64,000 nt of DNA from NCBI RefSeq assembly GCF_900094545.1, contig NZ_FMAH01000008.1, forward strand, positions 108,431 to 172,430, read 5' to 3'. The notes under the pieces are model-generated. The model was not told the DNA's origin, did no database searches, and was given only the letters and a program-made list of their open reading frames with translations. Numbering within the stretch: the stretch's first letter is position 1; each line of letters starts with the position of its first letter. Positions 1-10,740 of the stretch are shown here, piece after piece. The translations under genes were made by a program, and so were the position numbers. The stretch comes from Martinezella miluonensis (lineage in GTDB: Bacteria > Pseudomonadota > Alphaproteobacteria > Rhizobiales > Rhizobiaceae).

Positions 1-230
1 ATATCGAGATGATCGGCGGCCGTCAGACCGCGCTTGGTCTTGGCAGCGCCAACGGTTCGTCGGCGCGTTCGCGCCAAAGCGATGAAGCGGCGGATGTCGT
101 TGCCGATGTTCTTGCGCGGCCCAATCAGCTGCCTAGTCGGTTGAGCGATGAAGAACTCGCCGCCCATTCGGCGCTGGTCGCCAAGCTCGGCGCGAAGGGA
201 ATCTGGTCCAAATATAGCGTGTCCGAATAG
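1..230 (+). CDS. dnaQ: DNA polymerase III epsilon subunit, 3' end only (partial)
   Basis: This is the C-terminal end of the proofreading 3'-5' exonuclease of DNA polymerase III. It is read in the frame whose first complete codon is at 3, and it stops at 228-230. The visible 75 or so residues begin with a GGRQTALGL stretch, as in the tail of DnaQ that binds the alpha subunit. They continue through a low-complexity linker to LSDEELAAHSALV and a final GIWSKY, which resembles the end of E. coli DnaQ (EEIAAHE...CLWRA). The exonuclease domain lies off the left edge. The gene converges on secB, and the two share the terminator at 255-284. Confidence 0.85.
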   Translation, partial: IEMIGGRQTALGLGSANGSSARSRQSDEAADVVADVLARPNQLPSRLSDEELAAHSALVAKLGAKGIWSKYSVSE

Positions 231-254
231 GGTGCTTTCCTAAGCGCATAAAAG

Positions 255-284
255 AAAATGCCCGGACTGTGATCCGGGCATTTT
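255..284. terminator. Bidirectional terminator between dnaQ and secB
   Basis: A perfect 12-bp stem (255-266 with 273-284, arms AAAATGCCCGGA and TCCGGGCATTTT) encloses a 6-nt loop. A-runs and T-runs at both bases allow it to end transcription of both convergent genes. Confidence 0.9.
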
Positions 285-310
285 CGTTTCCAGGGTGGAA
301 AAATTCAGAC

Positions 311-793
311 TTAGTTCGGAACGGCCGAGACCTGGGCGCGGGCCTGTTCTTCGGCCATACGCTGCGTGAACATCTGCGCGAAATCGATCGGGTCGATCAT
401 CAGCGGCGGGAAGCCACCATTGCGGGTGACGTCGGCAATGATCTGACGGGCGAAGGGGAACAGCAAGCGCGGGCACTCGATGAAGAGCAGCGGCAGCATG
501 TGTTCCTGGGGGAAGCCGGTAACACGGAAGACGCCGCCATAAACCAGCTCGGTGTGGAAGAGAACGCGCTCGCCGTCCTTGGCTTCGGCGTTCAGCGTCA
601 GAACGACGTCGAAATCCTCGTCCGACAACGGGTTGGCGTTGACGTTGACATTGATGTTGATGTCCGGAGCATTTTCCCTGGCCTGAAGCGAGCGCGGAGC
701 ACCCGGATTTTCGAAGGAAAGATCCTTGGTGTACTGAGCAAGGATGCTAAGGCTCGGGCTGGCTGCACCGTTTCCGCTGTTCTCGTTGGCCAT
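311..793 (-). CDS. secB: Protein-export chaperone SecB
   Basis: This is a 160-residue cytoplasmic chaperone that holds precursor proteins unfolded and passes them to SecA for Sec export. The family signature is clear: an N-terminal [17 protein letters not shown], a central beta region ([10 protein letters not shown]), and the [22 protein letters not shown] helix region split across two conserved turns, followed by [13 protein letters not shown]. Length and acidity fit alphaproteobacterial SecB. The ATG at 793 follows GGACACCCCC on the minus strand, a usable ribosome site. It lies 94 nt downstream of the FxsA-family gene on the same strand and may be co-transcribed with it. Confidence 0.97.
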   Translation of the reverse strand: MANENSGNGAASPSLSILAQYTKDLSFENPGAPRSLQARENAPDININVNVNANPLSDEDFDVVLTLNAEAKDGERVLFHTELVYGGVFRVTGFPQEHMLPLLFIECPRLLFPFARQIIADVTRNGGFPPLMIDPIDFAQMFTQRMAEEQARAQVSAVPN

Positions 794-887
794 GGGGGTG
801 TCCTCTCACGTCTCGATGGGTGTCGCCATCTAGCATTTCGAATAGGGGTGCACAACCCTTATGCCCTGCCGCCTTGAGGCTGCGGCC

Positions 888-1406
888 CTAGTCCTCGAGC
901 CGCTTCTGATCCGACCAGGGCGACTTGCGGTTTGGCTCGCGATGGAAATCGCTTTCGTCGAGATCGACCACCGTTCCAGGCTTTTGCGGTCGCCCCTGCG
1001 GGCCGCCGCCGGGATACTGTCCGCGTCGAAAGGCGCGGGAATTGCCGACGATAATGATGCGTTTACGCAGCATCGTCCAGGCAAGATCGCGTACGGCCGG
1101 AATGAAAAGCAAGAGGCCGATGAGATCGGAGATGAAACCGGGCAGCATCAGGAAGAAAGCGGCGACGACGATCATGGCGCCATGCACCATCTCGCGGCCG
1201 GGGTCGCCGCCATTGCGGCTTTCGGCCGAGATGCGCTGCAGGATGCCGATACCCTGAATTCTTAGCAGAACGGCACCGAGCAGTACGCTGAGGATGACGA
1301 GCCCCAGTGTCGCCCAGACGCCGATCATCTTTCCGACGATGATGAATCCGGCAATTTCAGCCAGAGGCATCAGGAAAACGAAGATAGGAAGAAGTGATAG
1401 GCGCAT
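888..1406 (-). CDS. fxsA: FxsA family inner-membrane protein
   Basis: This 172-residue protein has FxsA (formerly YtzA/DUF) family character. Hydrophobic helices lie at about residues 5-45 and 75-110, with the typical GFIIVGKMIG start and a LPGFISDLIGLLLFIPAVR segment in the second half. A basic, proline/glycine-rich cytoplasmic tail follows. E. coli FxsA alleviates exclusion of phage T7 when overexpressed; its native role is not known. The gene is divergent from the Tim44-like gene, with a 146-bp intergenic region, and lies upstream of secB on the same strand. Confidence 0.85.
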   Translation of the reverse strand: MRLSLLPIFVFLMPLAEIAGFIIVGKMIGVWATLGLVILSVLLGAVLLRIQGIGILQRISAESRNGGDPGREMVHGAMIVVAAFFLMLPGFISDLIGLLLFIPAVRDLAWTMLRKRIIIVGNSRAFRRGQYPGGGPQGRPQKPGTVVDLDESDFHREPNRKSPWSDQKRLED

Positions 1407-1552
1407 GTTACGGTGGTCCTGAAAGCGGGTTTCTTCGCGTAAGCGTTGGTTTCTCGCATATAATAAAGAAACTGGTCCGCTATTTGAATGATAGATCGAT
1501 GCGGACTATATGGGGATTGAAACTTTAATTTTAACGGTGGTTCCAATACGAG

Positions 1553-2254
1553 ATGGGTGCAAACGACTTTGTGACGATCTTTTTCCTGGTGGCGGCGGTG
1601 CTGATCTTCTTTCAGTTGCGCAGTGTCCTTGGTCGCCGCACGGGAAACGAGAAGCCGCCGCGCGATCTCTATGGCTCCGCTGATCCGGCAAACGGCCCGA
1701 CGCCGCCGGATGCAGGCAAGGTGGTGACCTTGCCGCGCCGCGATGCGACCGAAGAGGAAGATCGTTTTGCAGCCGTGGACGCCTTCACGCCGGCCGGCAC
1801 TCAGCTGAATAATTCGCTGCGCGAAGTCAGCAAGGCCGATTCTTCCTTCAACCCGAAGGAATTCGTCAATGGCGCTCGCACGGCCTACGAGATGATCGTC
1901 ATTGCCTTCGCCGACGGCGACCGCAAATCTTTGAAGGGGCTTTTGTCCCGCGAAGTTTATGAAGGCTTCGACGCAGCCATCGCCGATCGCGAAGGCAAGG
2001 GCGAGAAGGTCAAGTCGACCTTCGTCGGCATCGACAAGGCCGATATCGTCACTGCCGAGGTGAAGGGGACCGAAGCTTTCGTCACCATGCGCATCGTCAG
2101 CCAGATGATCTCGGCCACCTATGACAAGGCCGGTGCACTGATCGATGGCGATGCGGAGGCTGTGGCGGAGATCAGCGATCTCTGGACCTTTGCCCGCGAT
2201 ACGCGTTCCCGCGATCCGAACTGGAAACTTGTGGCGACCGAATCCGAACAATGA
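1553..2254 (+). CDS. Tim44/TimA domain membrane-anchored protein
   Basis: The protein has 233 residues. An N-terminal transmembrane segment (about residues 5-22, FVTIFFLVAAVLIFF) is followed by positive residues (GRRTGNEKPPR), which suggests the C-terminal part is cytoplasmic. After a linker rich in proline and charge, residues from about 95 form a Tim44-like domain (FVNGARTAYEMIVIAFADGD, later LWTFARD.RSRDPNWKL). Mitochondrial Tim44 tethers the import motor; bacterial homologues (TimA) have no settled function. The stop codon overlaps the mltA start (ATGA at 2251-2254), so the two are likely co-translated. Confidence 0.88.
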   Translation: MGANDFVTIFFLVAAVLIFFQLRSVLGRRTGNEKPPRDLYGSADPANGPTPPDAGKVVTLPRRDATEEEDRFAAVDAFTPAGTQLNNSLREVSKADSSFNPKEFVNGARTAYEMIVIAFADGDRKSLKGLLSREVYEGFDAAIADREGKGEKVKSTFVGIDKADIVTAEVKGTEAFVTMRIVSQMISATYDKAGALIDGDAEAVAEISDLWTFARDTRSRDPNWKLVATESEQ

Positions 2255-3369
2255 CGAGCCCATCGCAGGAATTCAGGCTGGAGCCGGCAACCTTCGCCGA
2301 TCTGAAGGGCTGGAAGGACGACGATCCTTCCAGCCTTTTTCGCGCTATGAGGGACTGTCGGACCCATATCCGCAATGTGAAGCCCTATCGCACCGGCACA
2401 GCCGGGCTGACGGCCGAGGATCTCCTGACGCTGCTTGATGAGGCGGAAGGAAGCGAGCCGCAAGATGCGGCCGAGGCCCGCGCCTTCTTCGAAGAGCATT
2501 GCCAGCCCTTCTTCATCCGTCGCGGCGATGGCGGAAATGGTTTCGTGACGGCATTCTTTGAGCCGGAGATTGAGGTCTCGGCCATACAGGATGAAACCTA
2601 TCGCTATCCGTTCTATCGGCGGCCGGACGATCTGATCGATCTGGACGATAGCAACCGGCCGGTGGATCTCGATCCGTCCTATATGTTCGGACGCCTCCGC
2701 GACGGGGCGATTTCAGCCTATCCGGACCGTGGCGAGATCGATCGCGGCTACCTTGAAGGCAAGGACCTGGAAATTGCCTGGGCGAAATCCAAGGTCGATG
2801 TCTTCTTCGTGCATGTGCAGGGTGCTGCCCGTCTGCGCTATCCGGATGGGCAGCTTGGTCGCATCACCTATGCTGCCAAGGCCGGGCATTCCTTCTCGGC
2901 GGTGGGCCGTTTGCTGATCGACCGTGGCTTGCTCGACCGCGCAACGATCTCCATGCAAACGATCCGCGACTGGCTTTATGCCCATCCGGAGCAGGTCGAC
3001 GAAGTCCTCTCGCACAATCGCTCTTACATTTTCTTCCGCGAGGCCGATGTTAGCGATGAGACCCTCGGCCCGATCGCGGCCGCCAAGGTGCCCTTGGTAG
3101 CCGGTCGTTCGCTGGCGGTCGACCGGCTGATCCATACCTTCGGTTTCCCATTCTTCATCCGCTCGGAAAGCCTGAAGCATCTCGATGACGGCAAGCCGTT
3201 CGCCCGGCTGATGCTGGCGCTCGACACCGGCTCGGCGATCGTCGGACCGGCGCGCGGCGATATCTTTACCGGTTCGGGCTATGATGCCGGGGAGCTTGCC
3301 GGCACCGTGCGCAACGACGCCGATTTTTATATACTCATTCCAAAGGCGGCAGCGCGAAGGTTTGGCTGA
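2251..3369 (+). CDS. mltA: Murein transglycosylase A (MltA family)
   Basis: This 372-residue lytic transglycosylase would cleave the MurNAc-GlcNAc bond to 1,6-anhydroMurNAc. Family landmarks are FFEPEIEVS and YPFYRRPDDL in the first half, FFVHVQGAARLRYPDG in the middle, and the catalytic-Asp region ALDTGSAIVGPARGDIF near residue 345. The ATG overlaps the preceding stop and fits the family start. No signal peptide or lipobox is visible (MTSPSQEFRLEP), although E. coli MltA is an outer-membrane lipoprotein. Its stop overlaps the smr start by 1 nt (TGATG). Family assignment is sure; its export route is not. Confidence 0.93.
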   Translation: MTSPSQEFRLEPATFADLKGWKDDDPSSLFRAMRDCRTHIRNVKPYRTGTAGLTAEDLLTLLDEAEGSEPQDAAEARAFFEEHCQPFFIRRGDGGNGFVTAFFEPEIEVSAIQDETYRYPFYRRPDDLIDLDDSNRPVDLDPSYMFGRLRDGAISAYPDRGEIDRGYLEGKDLEIAWAKSKVDVFFVHVQGAARLRYPDGQLGRITYAAKAGHSFSAVGRLLIDRGLLDRATISMQTIRDWLYAHPEQVDEVLSHNRSYIFFREADVSDETLGPIAAAKVPLVAGRSLAVDRLIHTFGFPFFIRSESLKHLDDGKPFARLMLALDTGSAIVGPARGDIFTGSGYDAGELAGTVRNDADFYILIPKAAARRFG

Positions 3370-3953
3370 TGGCCCCGGAACGAAAGGACAAGGAGCGTAA
3401 GCTCAGCACGGAGGACCGCATCCTCTGGGGCAAGGTTGCCAAAAGCACGCGCCCCATGCCAGGCCGCATGGCGGATGTCGAGGCTTTCGAAGCGGCGCTG
3501 GCGGCTGAAGCCGAAGGCGAGGAAAGTGTCCGCGTCGCAAAGGCAAAGATAGCGCCCGTCACCTCGGAGGCGCAGGAAGCTTCGGCACCCGCAAAGCAGC
3601 CCGCTGGCCGCCATCATCCGCTGGAACGTCCCGTCAAGCGCAAGATCGCCAAGGGTCGGCTGGCGCTGGAAGCGCGCATCGATCTTCACGGTCTGATCCA
3701 GAGCGAGGCGCATGGCATGCTTCTGGATTTCCTTCTGCGAGCGCATGGTCGCGGTCTCCGGCATGTGCTGGTCATTACCGGCAAGGGTAGCTCCATGGGC
3801 AGCGAAGGCGCCCTCAAGCGTGCCGTGCCGCTCTGGTTTTCCAAGCCGGAATTCCGTTTCCTGATTTCCTCCTACGAGACTGCGGCTCAGCACCATGGCG
3901 GCGACGGCGCGCTCTATATTCGCCTCGCGCGCGCAAAGGGGGAGAAGCCATGA
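3369..3953 (+). CDS. Smr/MutS2 C-terminal domain protein
   Basis: This is a 194-residue stand-alone Smr domain protein. The N-terminal 100 residues are charged and of low complexity. The Smr domain starts near residue 100 with the DLHG motif (ARIDLHGLIQSEAH) and continues to LVITGKG, the two signature motifs of this nuclease-like fold. Smr proteins nick DNA or cleave RNA in several systems, but the substrate here is unknown. The start overlaps the mltA stop, and the stop overlaps the next gene (ATGA at 3950-3953), placing it inside a four-gene overlapping block upstream of gyrB. Confidence 0.9.
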   Translation: MAPERKDKERKLSTEDRILWGKVAKSTRPMPGRMADVEAFEAALAAEAEGEESVRVAKAKIAPVTSEAQEASAPAKQPAGRHHPLERPVKRKIAKGRLALEARIDLHGLIQSEAHGMLLDFLLRAHGRGLRHVLVITGKGSSMGSEGALKRAVPLWFSKPEFRFLISSYETAAQHHGGDGALYIRLARAKGEKP

Positions 3954-4315
3954 CCCCCTTCGGCGAAGCGGTACGAAAGCTGAGATTGCGCAAGGGCGTC
4001 TCGCAGAAGCAGATGGCCGCCGCGCTGAATGTGACTCCGGCTTATTTATCCGCCTTAGAACACGGAAAGCGCGGCACGCCGACCTTCGATCTGCTGCAGC
4101 GTATCGCCGGATATTTCAACATTATCTGGGATGAGGCCGAGGAGTTGTTCCTGCTGGCACGATTTTCCGATCCGCGCATCGTCGTCGATACATCGGGGCT
4201 TGCGCCCGAATACACGGCCTTTGTCAACCGCTTGGCGGGCAAGATTCGTAACCTTGACGCCGCAACGATCCGAGAGCTAGATCGCGTTCTCGAAAATGGC
4301 GGGAAAACCGGCTGA
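3950..4315 (+). CDS. XRE-family helix-turn-helix regulator
   Basis: A 121-residue protein with a Cro/C1-type helix-turn-helix at about residues 6-62. The recognition region reads KGVSQKQMAAALNVTPAYLSALEHGKRGTP, given here in full only to mark its position after RLR. The remaining 60 residues contain no recognised sensor domain. It is the last gene of the Tim44-mltA-smr block and lies 147 bp upstream of gyrB. This conserved location could let it act on its neighbours, but that is inference; no matching palindrome was identified. Confidence 0.88.
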   Translation: MTPFGEAVRKLRLRKGVSQKQMAAALNVTPAYLSALEHGKRGTPTFDLLQRIAGYFNIIWDEAEELFLLARFSDPRIVVDTSGLAPEYTAFVNRLAGKIRNLDAATIRELDRVLENGGKTG

Positions 4316-4362
4316 AAAGCGCCTTAATCCCCTGCTTTATGCCTGACTTCGGGGCCTTCCAT

Positions 4363-4392
4363 TTGGAAGTTCGGGGTGAAACATCCTATATT
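4363..4392 (+). promoter_or_regulatory. Candidate housekeeping promoter of gyrB
   Basis: A TTGGAA hexamer at 4363-4368 and a TATATT hexamer at 4387-4392 are separated by 18 bp, about 70 bp before the gyrB ATG. This matches the rhizobial sigma-70 pattern reasonably well. It is assigned by eye only. Confidence 0.45.
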
Positions 4393-4462
4393 CAGGGAAA
4401 GAAAAACCGCTGATTCGGCCGCGATCGGCGAGATTCTCTAAACACTGGAAAGACTTCAATAA

Positions 4463-6898
<2,436 letters not shown>

Positions 6899-6901
6899 TC
6901 T

Positions 6902-6949
6902 GGAGCATTTCCAGGAAAAGTGCGCAGCAGTTTTCCGTCCGGAACGCGT
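6902..6949 (+). repeat. Dispersed hairpin repeat, copy D (3' of gyrB)
   Basis: This 48-bp copy belongs to the seven-member palindromic family of the window. The inner stem is GGAAAA/TTTTCC around the loop gtgcgcagcag. The outer arms are partly degenerate (GAGCATTTCC against GGAACGCG). It lies in the 3' untranslated region of gyrB, before the terminator. Confidence 0.8.
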
Positions 6950-6984
6950 AAAGAAGCAAGAAAAGTTCTATTGCCAAAAAAAGA

Positions 6985-7019
6985 AAAAGGCCCGCCCGGA
7001 TGCTCCAGGCGGGCCTTTT
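6985..7019. terminator. Bidirectional terminator, gyrB / nitroreductase
   Basis: The 12-bp stem AAAAGGCCCGCC (6985-6996) pairs perfectly with GGCGGGCCTTTT (7008-7019) around an 11-nt loop. The A and T tracts on the two sides serve both converging genes. Confidence 0.9.
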
Positions 7020-7033
7020 CTATTTATATCCAA

Positions 7034-7633
7034 TTACTTGGCGATGAAGGTGCCGTTAAAGGCGAGTTCCGAAAGCGGCTTGCGCTGGCTTGGCACTTCG
7101 CGCTCGCGCAGCTTTTCCGGAAGCTGGTTCTTGTCGCCGACCTTGCCGATCGCAACGGCTGCTTCGACGCGGAAGCCGTCGGGGATGCCGAGGACTTCAT
7201 AGGACTTTTCGACGTGGAAACCGGTCATGCCGTGCGCTTCGTAGCCGGCTAGATGTGCCTGGACTGCCAGGAAGCCCCAGGCCGCGCCTGCATCGAAGGA
7301 ATGGCTATAGCTGGGCTTCTGTTCGGCCGAGCCAAGCTCGCCATTGTGGGTGCGGGAAATGACGAAAAGCAGCGCGGATGCGGACTTTACCCAGCCTTGG
7401 TTGAACTCGACCAGGACGCTCAGGAACTTGTCCCAGTGCTCCGAGCCGCGAAGGGCGTAAAGGAAGCGCCAGGGCTGCAGGTTCGAGGCGGATGGTGCCC
7501 AATGCGCTGCTTCCAGGATGGTCAACAGATCGGCTTCCGGCATACTCTCGTTGGAATAGGCGCGGGGTGACCAGCGGTCGAGAAAAAGCTTGTCGATGGG
7601 GTATTGGGATTCGCGGCTGTTGCTTGATGTCAT
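7034..7633 (-). CDS. Nitroreductase family protein (FMN-dependent)
   Basis: This is a 199-residue NAD(P)H:FMN oxidoreductase-like protein. The N-terminal DRWSPRAYSNESMPE region and the AAHWAPSASNLQPWRF motif are the FMN-phosphate and active-site region of the nitroreductase fold. The second half has DAGAAWGFLAVQAHLAGYEAHGM, a usual helix, and a C-terminal VAIGKVG. Such enzymes reduce quinones or nitro compounds, and the substrate cannot be read from the sequence. It is oriented away from the DUF2218 gene's 5' neighbours and lies 81 bp downstream of it on the same strand. Confidence 0.9.
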   Translation of the reverse strand: MTSSNSRESQYPIDKLFLDRWSPRAYSNESMPEADLLTILEAAHWAPSASNLQPWRFLYALRGSEHWDKFLSVLVEFNQGWVKSASALLFVISRTHNGELGSAEQKPSYSHSFDAGAAWGFLAVQAHLAGYEAHGMTGFHVEKSYEVLGIPDGFRVEAAVAIGKVGDKNQLPEKLREREVPSQRKPLSELAFNGTFIAK

Positions 7634-7714
7634 TGGGGGCTTCTTTCGCTAGAGGGGGCCGGTTGCCGATCTTGGAAAATGAGATCGTGGGCGGCTGATA
7701 AACTGAAGGGTGGC

Positions 7715-8014
7715 TTACGCGGCGCTCGCGTCGGCGATCCAGACGAAGTCGAGTTCTTCACGGAAGGCGAAGCGCTTCAGATGATCGGCGACGACATTTT
7801 GCATGCGCTCAAGATCTTCGGACTTCTCGACATTCAAGGTCAGGATCAAGTTGGTGGCGTCCGCTGCCAATTCTAGAGATGTCTCAGGGCTGAACGGCAC
7901 CTTGCCGGCGGTTTCGTTGAATTCCACCTCAAATTTGTGGCTCCAGTGCTTGCAGAGTTGCTGCAGATAGCGGCTGGCATGATCGGTTCTGACCGTAGAA
8001 ACGGATTTCGCCAT
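7715..8014 (-). CDS. DUF2218 domain protein
   Basis: A 99-residue protein matching the DUF2218 family pattern: KSVSTVRTDHASRYLQQLCKHWSHKFEV at the start, then a middle segment with SLELAADATNLILTL and a final HLKRFAFREELDFVW. It has no signal peptide or membrane segment. In some bacteria DUF2218 proteins sit beside siderophore or iron-related genes, but nothing of that kind is adjacent here. Its function is unknown. The nitroreductase gene lies 81 bp downstream. Confidence 0.8.
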   Translation of the reverse strand: MAKSVSTVRTDHASRYLQQLCKHWSHKFEVEFNETAGKVPFSPETSLELAADATNLILTLNVEKSEDLERMQNVVADHLKRFAFREELDFVWIADASAA

Positions 8015-8171
8015 GGGATGCTCCAGTGAACTTGATCATAAGCTGCAGGTTTTCATACATAGCCGTATCCGCACGCGCCAGGTAGACAGTCTGTTTCAAG
8101 TTTGCGTTATTCCAGTGAAATTCTGTTCCGCTATGCTGTGAGCAAGAAGAAACGCGCGCGGAGACGGAAGC

Positions 8172-9125
8172 TTGCTGGTAAACGGGAAATGGACAGAAGA
8201 TTGGCAGCCGGTCCAGGCCAAGGATGAGAAGGGCGGCTTCGTTCGCCAGACGTCGAGCTTTCGCAATTGGGTCACGCCCGATGGCCGGGCAGGTTCAACG
8301 GGCGAGGGCGGTTTCAAAGCGGAAGCCGGCCGTTATCACCTTTATGTTGCGCTGATCTGCCCCTGGGCGTCGCGCACCCTCATCGGGCGCAAGCTCAAGG
8401 GCCTGAAAGAGGCCATTTCTGTTTCCATCGTTGAGCCGGTGCTGTCCAAGCATGGCTGGCGCTTTGGCGATTATCCGGGCGCTACGAATGACGCCGTCAA
8501 TGGCGTCACCTACATGCACGAGATTTATACGAAGGCCGATCCGGCCTTCACCGGCCGTGCCACCGTGCCGGTGCTCTGGGACAAGCAGACCGGCACGATC
8601 GTCAACAACGAGTCATCCGATATCCTGCGGATGCTGAATGACGGCTTCGGCGATCTCGCCCGCAATGACATCGATCTTTACCCGGCGGGCAAACGGGAAG
8701 ATATCGACCGTTTCAATGCCCGGATCTATCCCGCCCTCAACAACGGCGTCTATCGTGCCGGCTTTGCCACGACGCAGATCGCCTACGAGGAAGCTTTCAA
8801 CGAGGTATTCAACTGCCTCGATTGGGTGGAGGCGGAGCTGGAGGGCAGGGACTTCCTCTTTGCCAATCATCCCACTGAAAGCGATATCAGGCTGTTCGTC
8901 ACCCTCGTCCGCTTCGATGTCGCCTATCATGGCCTGTTTAAATGCAATCTTCGCCGCCTCTCCGACTATGCCAATCTCCAGTCCTTCTGCCGTCGCATGC
9001 TTGATTGGCCGGGGATTGCAGAGACAGTCAGCTTCGATCACATCAAGCGCGGTTATTACTCGATAACGTCGCTCAATCCGGCCGGTATCGTGCCGCTCGG
9101 GCCCGCTCTCGACGAGCTGTTCTGA
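8172..9125 (+). CDS. yqjG: Glutathionyl-hydroquinone reductase (xi-class GST, YqjG type)
   Basis: This 317-residue enzyme would remove glutathione from glutathionylated hydroquinones. Its start is TTG at 8172 (LVNGKWTEDW). The xi-class signature is present: a long N-terminal extension (FVRQTSSFRNWV), then RYHLYVALICPWASRTL with the catalytic Cys at residue 63. The GST C-terminal helical domain follows, with AGFATTQIAYEEAF and LFVTLVRFD. E. coli YqjG and yeast ECM4 are the named relatives. It is divergent from DUF2218, with 157 bp between them. The following gene on the same strand is a decarboxylase 64 bp away. Confidence 0.9.
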   Translation: MLVNGKWTEDWQPVQAKDEKGGFVRQTSSFRNWVTPDGRAGSTGEGGFKAEAGRYHLYVALICPWASRTLIGRKLKGLKEAISVSIVEPVLSKHGWRFGDYPGATNDAVNGVTYMHEIYTKADPAFTGRATVPVLWDKQTGTIVNNESSDILRMLNDGFGDLARNDIDLYPAGKREDIDRFNARIYPALNNGVYRAGFATTQIAYEEAFNEVFNCLDWVEAELEGRDFLFANHPTESDIRLFVTLVRFDVAYHGLFKCNLRRLSDYANLQSFCRRMLDWPGIAETVSFDHIKRGYYSITSLNPAGIVPLGPALDELF

Positions 9126-9189
9126 TACTCGACCATATGCGAAAACCGGTCTAAGGTCCGCCTCGTTCGATAGAGCGGGGAGGACCGTC

Positions 9190-10608
9190 ATGAATTGGGA
9201 AGAGTTCCGGCAGTGGTCGGAGAAGGCGGCAAATTGGGGCGTGGATTATCGCGCGTCGCTTCGGGACAGGCCGGTACGGGCGAAGATGGTGCCGGGAGAA
9301 ATATCCGCGCATATCGCTGATTCTCCACCGGAATCCGGCGAAGCCATGGAGGATATCTTCAAGGATTTTGAGGATATCCTTGTTCCCGGGATGACGCATT
9401 GGCAGCATCCGCGCTTCTTTGCTTATTTCCCTGCCAATGCGGCGCCGGTCTCGGTGATCGCCGAATATCTGGTCAGCGCCATCGCCGCCCAGTGTATGCT
9501 CTGGCAGACATCACCGTCCGCCACCGAATTGGAAACCAAGGTGGTCGACTGGCTGCGCCAAGCCCTCGGCCTGCCGGAGAGCTTCACCGGCGTCATACAG
9601 GATTCGGCGTCGACAGCAACACTTGCGGCCGTTCTCGTGATGCGCGAGAGAGCACTGAACTGGCAGGGCAACAGCGGCGGGCTTGCAGCCAACAAGGCTG
9701 TGCGCATCTATTCCACCGATCAGGTTCACACCTCGATTGATCGCGCCATCTGGATTGCCGGTGTCGGCGGCGAAAATCTGGTGCGCATTCCCTCGGGTGG
9801 CCCCAGCAACGCCATGGACCCGCAGGCGCTTGTCGCCGCGATAGCGCGCGACCGCGCAGCCGGGCTGCTGCCGGCCGGCGTGATTGCCTGCGTTGGCGGC
9901 ACCAGTGTCGGCGCTTGCGATGACATTGCCGCGGTTGTCGATGTCGCGCATGCAAACGGGCTCTACGTGCATGTGGACGCCGCCTGGGCCGGTTCGGCGA
10001 TGATCTGCCCGGAATTCCGCGAGCTCTGGCAGGGTGTCGAGCGGGCCGATTCCGTCGTCTTCAACCCGCATAAGTGGCTTGGCGCTCAGTTCGATTGTTC
10101 TGTCCAGTTCGTTCGCGAGCCGGACGCGCTTGTGCGGACGCTCGCGATCCAGCCGGAATATCTGCGCACTCATGGCCATGACGGCATCATCAACTATTCG
10201 GAATGGTCCGTGCCGCTCGGCCGCCGCTTCCGTGCGCTGAAGCTCTGGTTCCTCCTGCGTTATCACGGGCTGGAAGGACTGCGGACGATGATCCGCAACC
10301 ATGTCGCCTGGTCGCAGAATCTGGCTAAGCGTCTTGCCGACGAACCAGACTTTGAGATCGTGACGCAACCGTTCCTGTCGCTGTTCTCTTTCGATCACAA
10401 GGCACCCGCCGGTGTCGATCAGGAGGAGCATACGCAGCGCCTGATCACGGCGATCAACAATGACGGTCGAATCTACCTGACACAGACCCGCGTCGGCGGT
10501 CGGTTCGTCATTCGTTTCCAGGCTGGTCAGTTCGAGGCGACGGCTGATGATATCGATACGGCTTTCGACGTCATCGTCGAAATCGCCAGATCGTTGCCAT
10601 CGTCCTAG
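9190..10608 (+). CDS. Pyridoxal-dependent amino-acid decarboxylase (group II, aromatic-type)
   Basis: A 472-residue fold-type I PLP enzyme. The PLP lysine is Lys295 in NPHKWLG, within VVFNPHKWLGAQFDCS. Upstream are HWQHPRFFAYFPAN, the TELETKVVDWL segment, and VHVDAAWAGSA, which supplies the Asp that contacts the pyridine nitrogen. The closest known group is aromatic L-amino-acid/tryptophan/tyrosine decarboxylases, but specificity cannot be read here. The start ATG at 9190 follows GGGGAGGACCGTC, a strong ribosome site. Confidence 0.88.
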   Translation: MNWEEFRQWSEKAANWGVDYRASLRDRPVRAKMVPGEISAHIADSPPESGEAMEDIFKDFEDILVPGMTHWQHPRFFAYFPANAAPVSVIAEYLVSAIAAQCMLWQTSPSATELETKVVDWLRQALGLPESFTGVIQDSASTATLAAVLVMRERALNWQGNSGGLAANKAVRIYSTDQVHTSIDRAIWIAGVGGENLVRIPSGGPSNAMDPQALVAAIARDRAAGLLPAGVIACVGGTSVGACDDIAAVVDVAHANGLYVHVDAAWAGSAMICPEFRELWQGVERADSVVFNPHKWLGAQFDCSVQFVREPDALVRTLAIQPEYLRTHGHDGIINYSEWSVPLGRRFRALKLWFLLRYHGLEGLRTMIRNHVAWSQNLAKRLADEPDFEIVTQPFLSLFSFDHKAPAGVDQEEHTQRLITAINNDGRIYLTQTRVGGRFVIRFQAGQFEATADDIDTAFDVIVEIARSLPSS

Positions 10609-10740
10609 AAAAGCTGTTGTTCCGGTGCCGCAAGGCGGGACGTGTTATGCTCTTCGAAATCGATTGGTGACACTGGTGAATAATTCGTTCATATATGGTA
10701 AAGCCAATCTCATCTTTGAAAATGCAGGGAAGGAAAATCC

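Noticed and set aside
3950..4315. Prophage repressor remnant
   Set aside because: The XRE regulator is in a conserved chromosomal block, with no integrase, att site or other phage gene near it.
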